Shown here: piece after piece, positions 63,517-64,000 of the stretch
How the letters are laid out: every line of letters starts with the position of its first letter
How positions within the stretch are numbered: position 1 is the stretch's first letter
NCBI GenBank assembly: GCA_002699145.1
Contig: PABK01000026.1
Coordinates: 62,001-126,000 of the forward strand
Source: Halioglobus sp.
GTDB lineage: Bacteria; Pseudomonadota; Gammaproteobacteria; Pseudomonadales; Halieaceae
Direction of reading: 5' to 3'
Length of the DNA: 64,000 bases
The notes under the pieces: model-generated
Seen by the model: the letters and a program-made list of their open reading frames with translations, nothing else
What the model was told of the DNA's origin: nothing
Databases searched by the model: none
Made by a program: the position numbers and the translations under genes

Positions 63517-64000
63517 TTACCCGAGCGGGGTATGGGCCGCCCCGATCAACCCGGTGTCGGGGCTGGTGACGGCGAACAGGGGTACGCGGGCCAGGTGCGG
63601 CGCCATGTCGCCCTTGGCCTGGAAGCGCGCGCAAAACTCGCTGTTCTCCAGCAGGGGCAGGATACGCGGCACGATACCCCCGGCGAGGTAGAGGCCACCG
63701 TAACTGCCGGTGGCGAGCACGTAGTCGCCGCCGGCCGAGCCCAGCAGGGCGCAGAATACGGCCACGGCCTCGGCGCACAGGGGGGATTCGCCGGCCAGCG
63801 CGGCGCTGGACACCTGCGCCGGGGTCAGGTCTTGCACGGGCTGCCCGCGCACCTCGGCCAGGGCCCGGTACAGGCGCGCCAGGCCGGGGCCGGAGAGCAG
63901 CAGTTCGGCGTGCACTTCGCCGTGCCGCGGCAGCAGCGCGGCAAACAGCGCCAGTTCCAGCTCGTTCGCCGCCGCCAGGCCCATGTGGCCGGGTTCGGAT
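63517..64000 (-). CDS. glk: Glucokinase, C-terminal part (cut by the window end)
   Basis: 161 codons of the C-terminal half; the frame remains open to base 64000, and the residues there (SEPGHMGLAA) align with the glucose-binding EGGH region of Glk, so the gene starts beyond the window. ELELALFAALLPRHGEVHAELLLSGPGLARLY and the late signature ATGSYGGLYLAGGIVPRILP are those of the bacterial Glk family (ROK-independent, E. coli type). It phosphorylates glucose with ATP. Transcribed toward the cold-shock gene. Confidence 0.92.
   Translation of the reverse strand, partial: SEPGHMGLAAANELELALFAALLPRHGEVHAELLLSGPGLARLYRALAEVRGQPVQDLTPAQVSSAALAGESPLCAEAVAVFCALLGSAGGDYVLATGSYGGLYLAGGIVPRILPLLENSEFCARFQAKGDMAPHLARVPLFAVTSPDTGLIGAAHTPLG

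Overview
The window is a GC-rich, gene-dense, almost entirely core chromosomal segment of a gammaproteobacterium. No phage genes, insertion sequences, tRNAs, rRNAs or CRISPR arrays are visible. Gene order follows blocks known from Pseudomonas (rpoH; trmB-hemW-rdgB-metW-metX-yggT-proC-yggS / pilT-pilU; ruvX-yqgE-tonB3-gshB; metK-sahR / tkt-epd-pgk-fba; serA / D-2-hydroxyglutarate dehydrogenase; rpiA-ilvA; fau-6S RNA-zapA / ygfB-pepP-ubiH-ubiI; HAD-rppH-ptsP; lgt-thyA-folA). A TtpC-type TonB2 cluster, a TPR-sulfotransferase and a large TonB-dependent receptor point to a marine relative such as Cellvibrionales/Halieaceae. That placement is inference.

Bases 1-13.4 kb: the 3' part of rpoH, a DUF423 membrane protein and trmB on the plus strand; then a long minus-strand run from yggS through proC, yggT, metX, metW, a DUF4426 protein and rdgB to hemW, with start-stop overlaps. 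Divergent to it are pilT and pilU (type IV pilus retraction), and converging on them are ruvX, yqgE, a TonB-like protein resembling Pseudomonas TonB3, and gshB.

Bases 13.4-26.7 kb: a complete tripartite RND efflux system (permease, adaptor, outer-membrane factor); a membrane-anchored esterase with a histone-like Lys/Ala tail; rsmE; then the activated-methyl cycle set sahR-metK-ahcY-metF on the minus strand. A 50-bp tandem array of palindromes sits between metK and ahcY. A near-perfect 16-bp palindrome overlaps the -35 of the sahR promoter and is a candidate SahR operator.

Bases 26.7-42.9 kb: tkt-epd-pgk-fba (central carbon and erythrose-4-phosphate/PLP supply), a lysophospholipase-like hydrolase, a TPR-sulfotransferase and a TonB-dependent receptor (both minus), serA divergent from a D-2-hydroxyglutarate dehydrogenase around a 20-bp perfect palindrome, rpiA and ilvA, then a 48-residue membrane ORF behind an AT-rich region carrying a TTACA array.

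Bases 42.9-57.2 kb: fau, 6S RNA, zapA and a ZapB-like coiled-coil protein on the minus strand; ygfB-pepP-ubiH-ubiI, gcvH and rlmI on plus; a HAD phosphatase; rppH-ptsP; an NRDE protein; lgt-thyA-folA.

Bases 57.2-64 kb: a seven-gene energy-transduction operon (DUF3450, TtpC-like ExbB fusion, ExbB, two ExbD, TonB, TPR protein) ending at a strong terminator, then a cold-shock protein and the C-terminal part of glucokinase (minus). Alternative start codons (GTG/TTG) are common, and many starts were set by family alignment rather than by the longest frame.
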